The notes beneath the pieces are model-generated. The model did not search any database. It saw nothing but the letters and a program-made list of their open reading frames with translations, and had not been told where the DNA came from. From assembly GCA_029266295.1 (NCBI GenBank), contig JAQSXD010000248.1:1-5935 (forward strand): a stretch of 5,935 bases of DNA. The letters run 5' to 3'. Position numbers and translations under genes: made by a program. This document shows positions 1 through 5,915 of the stretch, piece after piece (position 1 is the stretch's first letter; each line of letters opens with the position of its first letter). The DNA is from Bacillota bacterium. Lineage in GTDB: Bacteria > Bacillota > Clostridia > Peptostreptococcales > Anaerovoracaceae.

Positions 1-786
1 AAGTATCAGAACAAGTTCTTTATCAGCCCAAAGCAGTTTGAAAAGGATCTGCAGTATCTTCAGGAAAACCAGTACACTCCAGTTGTCATGAAAGATTTGA
101 TCGCATATGTCGACAATGGCACCCCTCTTCCGAAGCGACCGGTATTGATCACCTTCGACGATGGATTCTTTAACAACTATCTTTATGCGTATCCGCTCCT
201 TCGAGAATATAACATGAAAGCCGTATTTTCCGTGATCGGTGATCTTGCAGACAAATACAGTGTCATACAAGATGAGAACGCGTATTACGCTTATATGACA
301 TGGGAGGATATTAAAGAACTCAGCGCCTCCGGTTATATTGAGATACAAAACCACTCTTACGATCTTCATGATAATAATGGAAGTCGTCGGGGAGCGATGC
401 AAAAACAAGGAGAAAGCCTTGATTCCTATCGGCAGGTTTTAGAAGAAGATGTGGGGAAAATGCAGCAAATGTTATATGAAACCACAGGTCAGATGCCCAC
501 AACCTTTACCTATCCTTATGGTTACATCAGCAAAAGTTCCAAGGAAATTTTGAAAAGCATGGGCTTTCGTGCAACATTGAGCTGCGCGGAAGGGCTAAAC
601 CATATTACGCGTGACCCCGATTCTCTCTTTTATTTAAAGAGGGTTTGCCGTTCACCGGAGGAATCCAGCGTGCAATTTTTTAAAGCAATTGCACCGCCGC
701 TAGAAAAAAAGGCAGAGAACGAAGCTCAGGACAATCAGGCTGAGCAGGACAATCAGGCCCAGCAGGACAATCCGGCGGTGCAATAG
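1..786 (+). CDS. Polysaccharide deacetylase (NodB-fold, carbohydrate esterase 4 type), 5'-truncated
   Basis: The frame is open from base 1, so the gene starts upstream of the window; 261 residues are visible. The ATG at 88 is internal: the 29 codons before it (KYQNKFFISPKQFEKDLQYL...) are the conserved lead-in of this subfamily. Seen motifs, numbered from base 1: TFDDG at 51-55 (catalytic Asp and metal-binding Asp), HSYDLH at 118-123 (the HSxxxH metal-binding pair) and FTYPYG at about 168-173, where many family members have an Arg-containing RxPY motif. FxYPYG is common in the PgaB/IcaB-like branch. The family removes N-acetyl (or O-acetyl) groups from cell-wall or exopolysaccharide sugars, normally outside the membrane, so a signal peptide or anchor probably lies in the missing N-terminus (inference). 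The catalytic domain ends near residue 233 and is followed by a charged, Q/N-rich, probably disordered tail. The exact substrate cannot be told. The gene converges on rsmE and has no evident functional link to it. Confidence 0.93.
   Translation, partial: KYQNKFFISPKQFEKDLQYLQENQYTPVVMKDLIAYVDNGTPLPKRPVLITFDDGFFNNYLYAYPLLREYNMKAVFSVIGDLADKYSVIQDENAYYAYMTWEDIKELSASGYIEIQNHSYDLHDNNGSRRGAMQKQGESLDSYRQVLEEDVGKMQQMLYETTGQMPTTFTYPYGYISKSSKEILKSMGFRATLSCAEGLNHITRDPDSLFYLKRVCRSPEESSVQFFKAIAPPLEKKAENEAQDNQAEQDNQAQQDNPAVQ
688..784. repeat. 12-bp perfect inverted repeat flanking the deacetylase tail repeats
   Basis: ATTGCACCGCCG at 688-699 is the exact reverse complement of CGGCGGTGCAAT at 773-784, with 73 bp between. 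The arms bracket the region coding the repetitive tail and reach into the TAG stop codon. The left arm also overlaps a local hairpin (GTGCAATT 670-677 with AATTGCAC 687-694), so the two pairings exclude each other. No U-tract follows on either strand, so this is not a canonical intrinsic terminator. Function unknown. Confidence 0.6.
727..780 (+). repeat. Three tandem 18-bp units coding the deacetylase tail
   Basis: Three in-frame 18-bp units read QDNQAE, QDNQAQ and QDNPAV. Each begins CAGGACAAT; units 1 and 2 are nearly identical and unit 3 has drifted. They form the extreme C-terminus of the deacetylase, just before the last Gln codon and TAG. The pattern suggests recent slippage or duplication in a disordered tail. 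Confidence 0.85.
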
Positions 787-792
787 GGCTGC

Positions 793-1530
793 TTAAAGTT
801 CCAACTCATACATCAGCATTGCCATAGCGGCCATACCTGCGGTTTCCGTCCTCAGAATGGTCTTTCCGAGGGTCACACTTTTCACGCCCAGTTCCATCAG
901 TGCCTTGGCTTCCTTATCAGAGAATCCACCCTCAGGACCGATGATTAAAGCTGCGTTGCGCGGCTTTCTTTCCAGGCTTTTTAAATAGTCTTTTATAGAG
1001 TATTCCTGTTCATTTTCGTAAGGAAACACAGTAATTTCAAAATTACTCAGGTTGTTAATCATTTCCTTAAATGTCATTGCCTGTTGAATTTGAGGGATGA
1101 GTCCCCTTTTGCACTGTTTTACGGCTTCATCAGCAACCTTCTGCCAGCGTTGAATTTTGTTATGAAAACTCCCGTTGTCCACCACCACAGTTCGATCGGT
1201 AAAAACAGGTACTACTGAGTATACTCCAAGCTCAATATTTTTTTGAATGATGGTTTCCATTTTTCCCTGCTTGGGAATTCCCTGAAACAAGGTAACCTGA
1301 AGTTCCGGTTCGCGGGCGAACTTCTGCTTGTCTAAAATTCTTGCCTCAATGAAATCCTTGTCGATCACAATGATTTCGGTCTCATATTCAAATTCAACCG
1401 TATCAGAAATGGTCAGCAAATCCCCAGCTCCAAGCCGGAGAACCTTCTGAATATGTTTCCGATCATCTGAATCTGTTATTCGGATGCTTCCACCTACGAT
1501 ATTGGCTGCATCTACAAAAAATTTACTCAT
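793..1530 (-). CDS. rsmE: 16S rRNA (uracil(1498)-N(3))-methyltransferase RsmE
   Basis: Encodes 245 residues, normal for the family. RsmE is a SPOUT (knotted) SAM-dependent methyltransferase that makes m3U1498 in helix 44 of 16S rRNA in the small subunit. Visible features: an N-terminal PUA-like RNA-binding part (about 1-70), the KQGKMETIIQKNIELGV segment (87-103), the EAVKQCKR segment (about 135-142), and the SAM-binding knot motifs IGPEGGFS (197-204) and LGKTILRTETAG (221-232). I chose the ATG at 1530 because AAGGCGG lies 8 bases upstream and MSKFFV matches the usual N-terminus. The longer frame begins with TTG at 1551, lacks a ribosome binding site and would add seven atypical residues. It is the last gene of the minus-strand cluster; in B. 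subtilis mtaB (yqeV) follows at this point, but here a convergent deacetylase does. Confidence 0.96.
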   Translation of the reverse strand: MSKFFVDAANIVGGSIRITDSDDRKHIQKVLRLGAGDLLTISDTVEFEYETEIIVIDKDFIEARILDKQKFAREPELQVTLFQGIPKQGKMETIIQKNIELGVYSVVPVFTDRTVVVDNGSFHNKIQRWQKVADEAVKQCKRGLIPQIQQAMTFKEMINNLSNFEITVFPYENEQEYSIKDYLKSLERKPRNAALIIGPEGGFSDKEAKALMELGVKSVTLGKTILRTETAGMAAMAMLMYELEL

Positions 1531-1538
1531 GTTTTTTA

Positions 1539-1545
1539 CCGCCTT
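1539..1545 (-). promoter_or_regulatory. rsmE ribosome binding site, decides the start
   Basis: Minus-strand AAGGCGG (one mismatch to AAGGAGG) lies 8 bases upstream of the ATG at 1530. It falls inside the longer TTG-started frame, which argues against that start. Confidence 0.75.
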
Positions 1546-1595
1546 ACGCAATATATTGCAGCTCAGTAAGTTAATAGAAATAATGCCTATTCTTA

Positions 1596-2612
1596 TTAAC
1601 GATAACTAGCTGCAATTGCGCACCATTCCCCTTCCTCCAAAATTTCTAGAATGCGGAAACCGCAGGCTTCAATGGCAGCAGAGACAATTTGTTTCTTTTC
1701 AATCAGAATTCCAGAGGAGATATAGATGGCTTTCCCTGTCAAATGGGCCGCAACGTCTTTGGACAGCATCATCACAAGATCCGCCATGAGGTTTGCCACC
1801 ACAATTTCAGCTTTTTCATTGAGCCCCTTGGTCAGATCCCCTTCGTAAACACGAACCTTTGATGAGACGCCGTTCAATTCCACGTTTTCTTTTGTTACTT
1901 CCACAGCTACGGGGTCAATATCCACGGCTGCAATGTCCTTCGCTCCCAGCAGTGCTGCCGCTATGGACAGAATTCCCGATCCGCAGCCAACGTCAATGAC
2001 CGAATCAAGGTCTGTCTCAAGGCACTTTTCAAGGAGTTTAATACAAAGTGATGTGGTAGGATGGGTACCGGTTCCAAATGCCATACCTGGATCAATTTCG
2101 ATCACAAGCTCATCCTTTGCTGCGCTATAAGCCTCCCAGCTTGGTTTGATTACGATACGATCTGTGAGTTTCGCCGGTTTAAAATACTCTTTCCAGTTGT
2201 CTTTCCAATCGGAATCATCCACCACCGTCCAGCTCATCTTCGCAGCCGGAGCAACTCTGTCGTCAGACGCTGCCTGTGTCTCAGTGCCACCTAGCTTCTC
2301 CTGCGTCTTAGTGCTGCCCTGCTCTTCCTGTGCTGGCGCATCGTCTGTAAATAGCGCTGCGAGCTGATTTAGCGTTTCTCTTCCATCTTCCGTATCATCC
2401 AGATAAAAGGTGAGGCCCGCTTCCATGCTTTCATAATTCATCAGACTTTCGTCAATATAGTCCCAATCATAGGAGTTCTTTTTCTCCATCAACGCCTGAA
2501 AATCCTGCGGATCTTCAACAGCAAAACCCGCTATCCCCATATCCATGAGGATACAGGTCAGCGGGTCAAGATGTTCCTGCGACGTTTTTATTTTTACTTC
2601 AATATACTTCAT
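1596..2612 (-). CDS. prmA: Ribosomal protein L11 methyltransferase PrmA with an unusual linker
   Basis: Encodes 338 residues; E. coli PrmA has 293 and Bacillus forms about 311, so this one is long. PrmA trimethylates several amino groups of ribosomal protein L11 (RplK) using SAM, in the cytoplasm. The N-terminal substrate-recognition domain covers about 1-90. The class I methyltransferase domain follows from about 126, with DPGMAFGTGTHPTT (174-187), SAM motif I VIDVGCGSGILSIAA (205-219), the acidic ribose-binding DIDP (231-234) and the catalytic-region NLMADL (274-279; many homologues have NxxxxPL or NILA forms). The extra length is a low-complexity linker at 91-124. The ATG overlaps the dnaJ stop as ATGA, which suggests translational coupling. 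The nearest Shine-Dalgarno matches are poorly placed (AAAGG 3 bases and GGAG 14 bases upstream), which also fits coupling. Confidence 0.96.
   Translation of the reverse strand: MKYIEVKIKTSQEHLDPLTCILMDMGIAGFAVEDPQDFQALMEKKNSYDWDYIDESLMNYESMEAGLTFYLDDTEDGRETLNQLAALFTDDAPAQEEQGSTKTQEKLGGTETQAASDDRVAPAAKMSWTVVDDSDWKDNWKEYFKPAKLTDRIVIKPSWEAYSAAKDELVIEIDPGMAFGTGTHPTTSLCIKLLEKCLETDLDSVIDVGCGSGILSIAAALLGAKDIAAVDIDPVAVEVTKENVELNGVSSKVRVYEGDLTKGLNEKAEIVVANLMADLVMMLSKDVAAHLTGKAIYISSGILIEKKQIVSAAIEACGFRILEILEEGEWCAIAASYR
2241..2342 (-). other. Low-complexity insertion in PrmA interdomain linker (residues 91-124)
   Basis: The segment is rich in A, E, Q, T, G and D, has no hydrophobic pattern, and lies exactly between the N-terminal and methyltransferase domains. 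It contains a degenerate 9-residue repeat, GSTKTQEKL then GGTETQAAS. The DNA keeps 14 of 18 identical bases between 2274-2291 and 2301-2318. It is probably a flexible linker lengthened by duplication. The frame is intact on both sides. Confidence 0.7.
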
Positions 2613-3769
2613 GATCCTTTAAAGATCTCCTTCATCGCATCTGCAAACTTTTTCTTTTTGGAGTAACAACCTTCTTCTGTATGAAGCGACTCTCCAAACT
2701 TGCTGATCAGTTTCTTTTGTTCACTTGTAAGTTTTGTTGGAACTTCAAGGGTAACCTTAACATAAAGATCGCCGACCTTTGAAGTTCTTAATGATTTAAT
2801 TCCCTTGCCCTTCAGCCTGAACACCGTTTCCGGCTGCGTCCCTGCAGGAATCTTATAAGATACCTTTTCTTTTAATGTAGGAACGACGATGTCATCACCA
2901 AGTGCTGCTTGTGTAAAGGTAATCGGCAAATCAAGCCACAAATCAGTGCCTTTTCTTATGAACAGCGGATGAGGCTGGACTCCAATGACAACATAAAGAT
3001 CACCGCTGGGCCCTCCATTGCTTCCCGGTTCTCCCTGGCCTTTGATGGAAATCACTGAATCGTTATCAACTCCGGCAGGAATATCCACCGAGATGGTAAC
3101 AGTCTTTCTGACCTTACCGGAACCGCTACAGCCAGGACAGGGATTTTCAATCGTCTCTCCGGTGCCGCCGCACTTATCACATGCGGTCACGTTTGTAAAC
3201 TGGCCGAACGGCGTTCTCTGTGTGGTACGCACTTCACCGCTGCCGTTGCACTTGGAGCAAGTTACCTTTTCCGAGCCTTGAGCCGCACCGCTTCCACCAC
3301 AGGTCTCGCACTCAACATATTTATTAATTTGAATCTGCTTTTTCGCTCCGAAAGCTGCTTCTTCAAATGCAATGCTAATATTTTTCTGTAAATCCTGACC
3401 CTTTCTCGGTCCGTTTCTTCTTCTGGTGCCACCTTGACTAAAGCCGCCTCCAAACATTCCGCCGAACAGATCGCCGAAAATGTCTTCGAAGCCTCCGCCA
3501 AAGCCGCCACCAAAGCCACCGCCACCGAAGCCCGCATTGGGATCTACCCCCGCATGGCCGAACCTGTCATATTTATCCTTTTTCTGAGGGTCAGAAAGTA
3601 TGCTGTATGCTTCATTTACTTCTTTGAATTTTTCTTCTGCGGTCTTGTCTCCAGGATTTCTGTCCGGATGATATTCCATTGCTTTCTTTCGGAATGCCTT
3701 TTTTATCTCGTCATCCGCTGCTCCCTTGTTCAGTCCAAGGACCTCATAAAAATCACGTTTTTCTGCCAT
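2609..3769 (-). CDS. dnaJ: Chaperone protein DnaJ (type I Hsp40)
   Basis: Encodes 386 residues, a normal length. DnaJ delivers unfolded substrates to DnaK and stimulates its ATPase. All type I parts are present in order: J domain (about 5-70) with the essential HPD at 34-36; Gly/Phe-rich region (about 77-113) with repeated GGGF units; zinc-binding domain with four intact CxxCxGxG motifs at C154, C171, C197 and C211; and the C-terminal beta-sandwich substrate-binding domains with the dimerisation end (about 222-386). The frame could also begin at the GTG immediately before the ATG (3770-3772). I prefer the ATG because the product MAEKRDFYEVLG matches the family and GAGAGG lies 9 bases upstream; GTG would be 6 bases away, so it is not excluded. 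The gene overlaps prmA by 4 bases and lies 248 bp after dnaK, in a gap that holds its own promoter candidate. Confidence 0.98.
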   Translation of the reverse strand: MAEKRDFYEVLGLNKGAADDEIKKAFRKKAMEYHPDRNPGDKTAEEKFKEVNEAYSILSDPQKKDKYDRFGHAGVDPNAGFGGGGFGGGFGGGFEDIFGDLFGGMFGGGFSQGGTRRRNGPRKGQDLQKNISIAFEEAAFGAKKQIQINKYVECETCGGSGAAQGSEKVTCSKCNGSGEVRTTQRTPFGQFTNVTACDKCGGTGETIENPCPGCSGSGKVRKTVTISVDIPAGVDNDSVISIKGQGEPGSNGGPSGDLYVVIGVQPHPLFIRKGTDLWLDLPITFTQAALGDDIVVPTLKEKVSYKIPAGTQPETVFRLKGKGIKSLRTSKVGDLYVKVTLEVPTKLTSEQKKLISKFGESLHTEEGCYSKKKKFADAMKEIFKGS

Positions 3770-3778
3770 CACTGTAAC

Positions 3779-3784
3779 CCTCTC
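3779..3784 (-). promoter_or_regulatory. dnaJ ribosome binding site
   Basis: Minus-strand GAGAGG, within GAGAGGG, stands 9 bases before the ATG at 3769 and 6 bases before the alternative GTG at 3772. Spacing alone does not settle the start; conservation favours the ATG. Confidence 0.6.
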
Positions 3785-3814
3785 TTAAGAATCGAAAGCC
3801 AAATTGCTCTCGTT

Positions 3815-3843
3815 GTTATATTATTTTATGTTCTGCGCGACAA
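3815..3843 (-). promoter_or_regulatory. Weaker second promoter candidate upstream of dnaJ
   Basis: Minus-strand -35-like TTGTCG (3843-3838, 4 of 6 matches) and -10-like TATAAC (3820-3815, 5 of 6) are separated by 17 bp in an A/T-rich stretch. It would start transcription near 3808, about 40 bases before dnaJ. A/T-rich gaps give such matches by chance, so this is tentative. Confidence 0.35.
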
Positions 3844-3885
3844 ATTCAGAAACGACCGCTCAAAATCGATCAGTCATTTCTGAAT
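3844..3885 (-). other. Long stem-loop in the dnaK-dnaJ gap
   Basis: ATTCAGAAA at 3844-3852 and TTTCTGAAT at 3877-3885 are perfect reverse complements. In the minus-strand RNA the stem continues with a U-G wobble and three more pairs (GAC/GUC), giving 13 pairs around a 16-nt loop. No U-run follows, so a classical terminator is unlikely. It would lie in the leader of any transcript reaching dnaJ from dnaK or from the promoter at 3946-3975. A role in mRNA stability or processing is inference. Confidence 0.6.
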
Positions 3886-3911
3886 CTGCAGTTCCCCAGA
3901 ATCTAATCACA

Positions 3912-3945
3912 TTTGCGGTACGTTCCCGAAGGACCGCACCGCAAA
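3912..3945 (-). other. Dyad with UUCG tetraloop at the predicted dnaJ start site
   Basis: TTTGCGGT (3912-3919) and ACCGCAAA (3938-3945) are perfect reverse complements. In the minus-strand RNA the stem continues inward through a G-U wobble, two C/G pairs and a G-A mismatch to UCC/GGA, closed by a C(UUCG)G tetraloop, an extra-stable loop type. It begins 72 bases after the dnaK stop. Only U/A-mixed sequence follows (UGUGAUUAG), with no U-tract, so it does not look like a standard terminator. It adjoins the -10 box at 3946-3951, so as DNA it could serve as an operator. Confidence 0.65.
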
Positions 3946-3975
3946 ATTATACTTCATTTTATTGATTGGCGTCAA
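3946..3975 (-). promoter_or_regulatory. Internal sigma-A-type promoter for dnaJ-prmA-rsmE
   Basis: On the minus strand TTGACG (3975-3970, 5 of 6 to consensus) and a perfect TATAAT (3951-3946) are separated by 18 bp. The start is predicted near 3939, giving a leader of about 170 bases before dnaJ. The B. subtilis dnaK operon has a known internal vegetative promoter in front of dnaJ, so the position fits precedent. A second TTGAC copy lies 18 bp upstream (about 3990-3994) but has no matching -10. Confidence 0.68.
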
Positions 3976-4017
3976 CTTATTTGTCGCAGTCAACAACTTC
4001 ATCAATTACAAATTCAC

Positions 4018-5901
4018 TTATTTGTTATCGTCAACCACTTCGTAATCCGCATCAACGACATTGTCCGGTCTAGCCTGCGTATCGTCAGCAGCATCAGCTC
4101 CGCCCATGTTTCCGGGATTGAAGCCTGCTGCTCCGGGATCAAATCCAGCTCCGCCCTGCGCCTGCTGTGCCTGTTGGTACATCTTCGCAGAAATGGTATG
4201 GAATTCTTCCGTCAGGGTGTCGGTCTTTTCCTTGATTTCCGGAATGTTGTTTCCTTCCAGAGCTTTCGAGAGAGCATCTTTCGCGCTGTTGATTTTTGCC
4301 TTTTCATCGTCGCTTAAGCTTGCTTCAATATCCTTCAAGGATTTTTCGGTCTCATAAACCAGCGTCTCCGCTCTGTTTCTGATATCGATTTCTTCCTTCT
4401 TCTTTTTATCCTCTTCCGCATACAGTTCCGCTTCTTTGATCTTCTGCTTGATATCGTCATCGGAAAGCTTCGTAGAGGATGTGATGGTAATTCTCTGTTC
4501 CTTACCGGTTCCCATATCCTTTGCGCTTACGTTTACAATACCGTTGGCATCAATGTCAAAGGTAACTTCGATCTGAGGAATTCCTCGCGGTGCCGGCGGA
4601 ATGCCGGAAAGCTGGAATCTTCCAAGCGTAATATTACCTGCTGCCATTTCTCTTTCACCCTGCATTACGTGAATGTCAACAGCAGTCTGATTGTCTGCAG
4701 CGGTTGAGAAGATCTGGCTCTTCTTTGTCGGAATTGTTGTATTTCTTTCGATGAGCTTGGTTGCAACTCCGCCCAAAGTTTCAATGGACAGGGAAAGCGG
4801 AGTAACGTCCAGAAGCAGAACGTCTTTTACTTCACCAGTAAGAACGCCGGCCTGTACCGCAGCACCTACCGCTACGCACTCATCAGGGTTGATTCCCTTG
4901 AATGGATCTTTTCCTGTAATTTTCTTAACAGCATCCTGTACAGCAGGGATTCTTGTGGACCCTCCAACCAGAATTACTTTTGCCAGATCCGTATTGGTAA
5001 CGCCTGCATCTGACATAGCCTTTCTCATAGGCTCAATGGTCTTTTCTACAAGGTGTGAGGTCAACTGGTCAAATTTCGCTCTGGTAATATCCATATTCAG
5101 GTGGAGCGGTCCGTCTGCATTTACAGTAATGAAAGGCAGATTGATATTGGTTGTCTGTGAGCTTGAGAGCTCTTTCTTTGCCTTTTCAGCCGCTTCCTTT
5201 AATCTCTGGTGAGCCATTTTGTCTTTTCTGAGGTCTACGCCATTTTCCTTTGCAAAGCTGTCTGCGATAAAGTTCATCAACGCTTCGTCAAAATCGTCTC
5301 CGCCCAGTCTGTTGTTTCCGTTTGTAGCAAGTACTTCGAAAACGCCGTCTCCAAGTTCAAGAATGGATACGTCGAAGGTACCGCCGCCCAAATCGTAAAC
5401 CAGAATCTTGTGATGTTCATGCTCTTTATCAAGGCCGTATGCAAGGGATGCAGCAGTAGGCTCGTTAATAATTCTCTTTACGTCAAGGCCCGCAATTTTA
5501 CCGGCATCCTTAGTTGCCTGTTTCTGGCTGTCTGTGAAGTACGCAGGAACAGTAATAACCGCTTCGGTAATTTTCTCACCGAGATAGCTTTCAGCATCTG
5601 CCTTCAGCTTAGCGAGAATCATTGCGGAGATATCCTGTGGAGTGTATCCTTTTCCGTCTATTTCAACTTTATGATCTGTTCCCATATGTCTTTTTATGGA
5701 AGCGATGGTTCTGTCGGGGTTTGTGATCGCCTGTCGTTTGGCTGTTTCCCCTACCAGTCTCTCTCCATTTTTAGCAAAACCAACAACAGATGGCGTGGTT
5801 CTGTTTCCTTCTGCATTTGCAATTACAACCGGTTCGCCGCCTTCTAATACAGCAACGCATGAATTGGTTGTTCCAAGGTCAATTCCTATAACTTTACCCA
5901 T
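4018..5901 (-). CDS. dnaK: Chaperone protein DnaK (Hsp70)
   Basis: Encodes 627 residues, complete and of normal length for Gram-positive DnaK. DnaK is the cytoplasmic ATP-dependent Hsp70 that binds and releases unfolded polypeptides with DnaJ and GrpE. Seen: phosphate-1 motif IDLGTTNS (7-14), phosphate-2 motif VYDLGGGTFDVSIL (168-181), adenosine motif ILVGGSTRIPAVQ (310-322), interdomain linker DVLLLDVTPLSL (360-371), beta-sandwich substrate domain (about 372-480), helical lid (about 480-580), a G/A-rich disordered stretch (581-605) and the acidic end DADYEVVDDNK. The region after IKRHMG (70-74) is short and lacks the insert found in E. coli DnaK, a Gram-positive trait. The ATG at 5901 is supported by AGGAGG 8 bases upstream. 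Heat-shock control by HrcA/CIRCE would act upstream of hrcA, outside the window; no CIRCE is visible here. Confidence 0.99.
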   Translation of the reverse strand: MGKVIGIDLGTTNSCVAVLEGGEPVVIANAEGNRTTPSVVGFAKNGERLVGETAKRQAITNPDRTIASIKRHMGTDHKVEIDGKGYTPQDISAMILAKLKADAESYLGEKITEAVITVPAYFTDSQKQATKDAGKIAGLDVKRIINEPTAASLAYGLDKEHEHHKILVYDLGGGTFDVSILELGDGVFEVLATNGNNRLGGDDFDEALMNFIADSFAKENGVDLRKDKMAHQRLKEAAEKAKKELSSSQTTNINLPFITVNADGPLHLNMDITRAKFDQLTSHLVEKTIEPMRKAMSDAGVTNTDLAKVILVGGSTRIPAVQDAVKKITGKDPFKGINPDECVAVGAAVQAGVLTGEVKDVLLLDVTPLSLSIETLGGVATKLIERNTTIPTKKSQIFSTAADNQTAVDIHVMQGEREMAAGNITLGRFQLSGIPPAPRGIPQIEVTFDIDANGIVNVSAKDMGTGKEQRITITSSTKLSDDDIKQKIKEAELYAEEDKKKKEEIDIRNRAETLVYETEKSLKDIEASLSDDEKAKINSAKDALSKALEGNNIPEIKEKTDTLTEEFHTISAKMYQQAQQAQGGAGFDPGAAGFNPGNMGGADAADDTQARPDNVVDADYEVVDDNK

Positions 5902-5909
5902 GATACGAT

Positions 5910-5915
5910 CCTCCT
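5910..5915 (-). promoter_or_regulatory. dnaK ribosome binding site
   Basis: A perfect minus-strand AGGAGG lies 8 bases upstream of the ATG at 5901, the strongest ribosome binding site in the window. That fits a protein made in large amounts. The remaining upstream bases to 5935 are A/T-rich and show no further feature; grpE probably ends beyond the edge. Confidence 0.9.

Noticed and set aside
88..786. Deacetylase as a complete gene starting at the ATG at 88
   Set aside because: The frame stays open to base 1 and the upstream codons code conserved family sequence, so the gene is truncated by the window edge.
3434..3883. 149-codon plus-strand open frame running from inside dnaJ into the gap
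   Set aside because: Its first part is antisense to the Gly/Phe-rich region and J domain, the product has no known motif, and it reads straight through the promoter and hairpin region.
3912..3945. Intrinsic terminator after dnaK
   Set aside because: The hairpin is strong but no U-rich run follows its 3' arm on the minus strand, and the -10 box lies right before it. Kept as a dyad or hairpin of unknown role.
3773..4017. CIRCE (HrcA operator) in the dnaK-dnaJ gap
   Set aside because: No TTAGCACTC-9 bp-GAGTGCTAA match or near match is visible; both dyads found there have different arms. CIRCE is expected upstream of hrcA, outside the window.
5055..5076. GGTCAAC and GGTCAAA heptads close together, resembling a CtsR operator
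   Set aside because: They lie deep inside the dnaK coding sequence, the spacing is 1 base where CtsR sites have 3, and the first heptad is imperfect. Probably codon coincidence.
5209..5847. 212-codon plus-strand open frame opposite dnaK
   Set aside because: It is wholly antisense to a highly conserved dnaK region, has no good ribosome binding site and no recognisable domain; a shadow of dnaK codon use. The shorter antisense frames opposite dnaK, dnaJ and prmA were dismissed for the same reason.
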